Source: Nemertoderma westbladi (lineage: Eukaryota; Xenacoelomorpha; Nemertodermatida; Nemertodermatidae). From it: a stretch of 64,000 bases of DNA. Under the pieces are notes generated by a model, which was given only the letters and a program-made list of their open reading frames with translations, was not told where the DNA came from and ran no database searches. The stretch covers positions 1 through 64,000 of the forward strand of contig JAUCBJ010009146.1 of assembly GCA_032718475.1 (NCBI GenBank), given 5' to 3'. This document shows positions 60,619-64,000 of this stretch, piece after piece; positions within the stretch are counted from its first letter, which is position 1; the number at the start of each line of letters is the position of its first letter. Position numbers and translations under genes: made by a program.

Positions 60619-60926
60619 AAGGCCCGTTCGCATCCAACGGAACGGTACACCGCGCGGTGTACCGCAGGGCCAGCGGTACACCGCTGACTGTGAACGACCC
60701 AACAGGTAGTTGTGCGCTGAAACGCGCGGTTTACCGCAGCCCATTTAAACAATGTTAAAACAATTAATGTAATTTCCTGTTGAACAGATAGATCAGTCCA
60801 GATCATTTACCGCAACAACGGTACCGTTGGATGTGAACGGGCTCCGGGTAGTGCACCGCTGGCTTACCGCTTCAATACCACCCGACTACTTTACCGTTCA
60901 TGCACCGTTGGATGTGAACGGGGCTT
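60619..60926. mobile_element. MITE, 308 bp, with ~22-bp terminal inverted repeats
   Basis: The left end AAGGCCCGTTCGCATCC and the right end (reverse complement AAGCCCCGTTCACATCC) both continue AACGG; two mismatches. TATA flanks both sides (60615-60618 and 60927-60930), a possible target duplication. Subterminal CGGTACACCGC words occur in both orientations. No coding frame. Confidence 0.8.
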
Positions 60927-60930
60927 TATA

Positions 60931-61800
60931 ATTATTAAAGCAAGTAGTAGTAAAAATAATTGAAGTAAAACAACTTAAAAACTGCTCTAACGATTTCGTT
61001 AAAATTTTAAACATGACGCAATGTTTTGATGACCTCTATCGATTCCCGCTGGTCCCATATCTGTCCATAGAATGTGGTCTCGAAAAATAGTATAAACGAA
61101 AAAACGCCATAGGCGCAATGATAAAACACCAGCTGAAGCACATGAAAAATAGATAGAGATGGCATAGTAATGCTATTCAATAGGGAGCGCCCAACTACCA
61201 AGACATTACTTTCTTTGCTAAGTTTACCGGTACTCAAAGGTACATCAAACCAAAGGTCCCATAGGCAAATAACGTTTTACCCAGCTGATAGCTCCTTTCA
61301 CAGAATCCAACACAAACTCTTGCCCTAGATTCAATGAAAGCGAATGTCTATTACAGTAGGTTCTTGGGAAAAGCTGGCCACCTGAATGACATTATAGTTA
61401 TAGAGTAAGAGTTGTGTACACGAGTGAGGCCTTCGTGCAGCAGAAGCTGCAACCCATCTCAGCGAACAATTATTATAATTATACTACATGGCTAGTTATA
61501 TATCTGATATTGGCTTCCGACAAACACACTGAAACCTACACCTAAGTTCGCTGATGACTCGCAGTTTTAACTCGCCATATATGTACTGTTAACTGTAAGG
61601 GTACTATTAATACTATACTAATAGTTGCTATGTTCAATAAAAATCAGAGTTGGGAAGTTGAATGTTTTGGCAACATTAATACTGTGATTGGTGTTTGGTA
61701 TCAGATATAATCTTGAAGTATACAGGATTTCTGTTGCCCTAACTGCTTTAATAACTGCTATTACTATTACATCAAATTCTTACGAAAGGAACCTTCGGTT
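60931..61800. other. No gene seen
   Basis: Mixed-composition sequence without a supported coding frame or repeat. Confidence 0.5.
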
Positions 61801-61924
61801 CCTAACTAGGCATTCGGAGGCCAACGACATCATTATCCGGGCCCGTGCTTCTGGTAGCAGGAGTGGTATCCACCCTTGAACCTTGGGGTTTAATGCGGGG
61901 TGGCAAAAAACCAGATGGCATATG

Positions 61925-62282
61925 ACCCTTGCCCGGTAAACCACTAGTCTGTGATTTCACCTGCCGCGACACCCTAGCGACTTCCCACCTCCCAGAAACT
62001 TCTATCTCTGCTGGCGCTGCAGCTTCCTCTAAAAGCAAACAAGTACAGTACACCGACCTGCAGCTCAACCACCACTTTTCTACCATCGCCTTCGAAACAC
62101 TCGGCCCCATTGGCTGTGTAGGTACAAGGGAGATCGGTGGCCGGATCGCCTCAAAGATGGAGGAACTAAGAGCAACATCCTTCCTTTTCCAACATCTATC
62201 GATGGCCATTGTGCGTGGCAATGCCACTGCTGTCCTAGGTACCCTCCCATTGGTACCCTGCTGTAGACCCCGCCCTGACTAA
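61925..62282 (+). pseudogene. Retroelement ORF C-terminal remnant
   Basis: The frame reads LVCDFTCRDTLATSHL, then YTDLQLNHHFSTIAFETLGP and GGRIASKMEELRATSFLFQH and RGNATAVLGTLP. This H-H-F-x-x-I-A-x-E-T-x-G and Q-R/H-L-S-x-A-I-x-R-G-N-A pattern is the recurring end of reverse-transcriptase polyproteins in many invertebrate genomes. No catalytic part is present. It is followed by an ATTT repeat (62399-62416), possibly its tail. Confidence 0.6.
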
Positions 62283-62469
62283 AGAATATTTTGTTGTCCT
62301 TTTCATCACTCCTTCCCATTTGGTTTGTCCATCCATATCCAGACTCATCCCTTCTACTTTCCCATGCACAGTTTCCAATGCACAGATACCATACAATTTT
62401 ATTTATTTATTTATTCATCCTGACTTTACGCCACCGGCGGCTATATTAAGTAAAAGGTCAATTGACAAT

Positions 62470-62815
62470 ATAATAGTAAAAAATGTAAAATACATAAAGC
62501 CTATAAAATCAGCATCTCAATCTGAGCAATATAATTAATTATTTGTGACTAATACTATCACTATATAGGAATAAAAGGATCGTAATCAATCATTACACCA
62601 GGTACAACAGCAACAGTAGGTGAACAATAGAGTATAAAAAACATAAGTAAATATATAAAGCCAGCACCCTTAACTAAGCAATATAATTATTTGTGACTAA
62701 TACTCTCTCACGTTGGAAAATAGTAAGTTCTAGCTAATAAAATATTAATATTAATAAATCCAATTTAAATCAATCATTACACCAAGTACAACAGCAACTA
62801 GCCATACGGAGTCTG
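62470..62815. repeat. Diverged tandem duplication, about 175-bp unit, two copies
   Basis: AAGCAATATAATT or AGCAATATAATT, TATTTGTGACTAATACT, then AATCAATCATTACACCA and GTACAACAGCAAC occur in the same order twice with different spacers. Non-coding. Confidence 0.75.
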
Positions 62816-63132
62816 ATTTGTCTAGTTGTCTCCCCGTGTACTTCACAGTGCTAGAAACGTTTGTATTAATTTTTACTGGTAATAATAAATAATGTCTTGT
62901 GATTAACTTACTCCCATGACTTGCTACTATTTATATGATTTATAATAATAATATTTTACGTTTATATTTATGCTGTGCACTTAATACTAAATTTATTAAT
63001 TTGTAATCTCACCATTAATAAATAATACAGGTAACAAATAATCAAATTTGAACCAATTCAAAATGTTAATGATAATCAAAGTATAGGGTACAGTTGATCT
63101 TATCTAAATCGAAAATAAGTTATAACGTAAAT

Positions 63133-64000
63133 TCACCAAACTTTAATCTTCATCTCTACTTTTTCCATCGGTACATTGCTCTCAGGGTAGGTGAATGTGT
63201 TCCAATATGGCCCCTTTAGTTCTTCCGCCCCATAGAGGCCATTTAGGTTGGAGGCGGTGCAGAACCGATACCACCACGCCCCTTCGCGTATGGAAGCGCA
63301 GTGTTCAGAAGAATCGTCATTGTCTTCATCCCATGTAGAAAACCGAGATCCATTAAGGTAGCCGTCACCTCCAAAACTCCCATAAAGAATAGAATCCCCA
63401 GCTGTACCGCTGTACCCAGATATATACAGCCTGTAATCATCTTTAGAATCCCCAATGCGAAAGTTTTGGTACTCGGCGTATTTATGTTCACCTTTATACC
63501 AGAGATCTACCCTAAGGACTACCCCATCTTTACTAAGTTTATATATCCGATCTAAACCGAACCAGAAGTTCTTATCTAAATCACCGAAACCGGAAGTGTA
63601 ACCATGCGAACCATCCACACGTCGCTGTATTACAACCCAGGGGCCGCCAGGGTCGGTATTATCGCAACGAATAAATCCATTCATTCCATCAGGGTGACTG
63701 ACGACAACAGAGACGTTAACTGGGGTGTTTAGGCAAACTGACGCGGAGTGGAACTGAATTAATAATTCGTCGATCTTTCCTGTTAATTTGTCGTTTAATT
63801 CCGAATTATTCTTGGTCAACTTCAGAATTTCGCCCTTATAAAACTCATCCAACCCCCCAATGCGTTTATCCATCTTCCCAATACCTGCATCCAATTTCGT
63901 AATACTTTCTGCAACATTATTATTTTCAATCGACATTTTGGATTCCAGTTCTTTTATATTTTTCGTCGTTACAACAAACAAGGTTATTATAATCACAACC
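63133..64000 (-). CDS. Fibrinogen-related domain protein, 5' end outside the window
   Basis: About 288 codons are visible, open to the window edge; no ATG start can be set. The first ~13 residues (VVIIITLFVVTT) are hydrophobic, probably a type II membrane anchor or the end of a signal sequence. A coiled-coil stretch follows (to about residue 85), then a fibrinogen C-terminal domain: SVCLNT near its start, IRCDN, GGPWVVIQRRVDG, GFGDLDKNFWFGLDRIY, WDEDNDDSSEHCA (calcium and disulfide region), AWWYRFCTASNLNGLY, and a final EMKIKVW. Coiled-coil stalk plus fibrinogen domain resembles ficolin-like and FIBCD1-like lectins, which bind acetylated sugars; others of this family serve in matrix or immunity. 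No intron in the visible part. The exact subfamily cannot be set. Confidence 0.85.
   Translation of the reverse strand, partial: VVIIITLFVVTTKNIKELESKMSIENNNVAESITKLDAGIGKMDKRIGGLDEFYKGEILKLTKNNSELNDKLTGKIDELLIQFHSASVCLNTPVNVSVVVSHPDGMNGFIRCDNTDPGGPWVVIQRRVDGSHGYTSGFGDLDKNFWFGLDRIYKLSKDGVVLRVDLWYKGEHKYAEYQNFRIGDSKDDYRLYISGYSGTAGDSILYGSFGGDGYLNGSRFSTWDEDNDDSSEHCASIREGAWWYRFCTASNLNGLYGAEELKGPYWNTFTYPESNVPMEKVEMKIKVW

Overview
This is a window of an animal (metazoan) nuclear genome: genes have spliceosomal introns with GT-AG borders, the proteins are animal families (ERGIC-53, nicalin, a fibrinogen-domain protein, a long coiled-coil protein), and more than half of the DNA is repeats and decayed transposons. 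The background is AT-rich with frequent TAGGCCTA-like words. I cannot name the species; a marine invertebrate is a reasonable guess, no more.

Layout. 1-16.5 kb is a young higher-order tandem array (blocks of 2.45 kb that pair into a 4.9 kb period) holding scraps of LTR-retrotransposon gag genes and a repeatedly copied 54-codon reading frame; it is interrupted by a 100-N assembly gap at 15232-15331. 17.3-21.6 kb is a two-exon gene for a ~1100-residue coiled-coil protein. 22.4-23.6 kb and 24.7-27.2 kb are two unrelated minisatellites (a palindromic GGTACCGGTAC-type array and a 20-bp array). 27.5-29.0 kb is an intronless, complete ERGIC-53/LMAN1 gene on the minus strand. 29.3-34.3 kb is an apparently intact CR1/L2-like LINE (minus strand). 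34.7-43.6 kb is a transposon graveyard: a retroelement tail, a hAT-type MITE with 8-bp target duplication, a 16-copy 68-bp minisatellite, a second, 5'-truncated LINE with a dead reverse transcriptase, and a fold-back element. 44.5-49.4 kb is a third, frameshifted LINE on the plus strand. 49.7-52.4 kb is a broken transposase-like gene carrying two ING-like PHD fingers. 52.6-53.5 kb is a non-autonomous DNA transposon. 54.3-60.2 kb has the first two recognisable exons of nicalin, with a LINE remnant in intron 1 and a 2.8 kb 40-bp minisatellite in intron 2. 60.6-62.3 kb has a MITE and a LINE tail, and the window ends inside a fibrinogen-related gene (minus strand).

The cellular genes do not form an operon or a pathway unit, although LMAN1 (cargo receptor between ER and Golgi) and nicalin (ER membrane protein biogenesis) both act in the early secretory pathway. 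The most informative biology is in the three related LINEs. In the two that retain ORF1, ORF1 and ORF2 are in the same frame and separated by one UGA in the context UGA-CUA, with no other stop in the ~50-codon linker; this looks like programmed stop-codon readthrough. All three also keep a 3' UTR hairpin of the same shape with compensatory base changes, a likely recognition site for their own reverse transcriptase. The second lead is the transposase-like protein into which two ING-like PHD fingers have been inserted.
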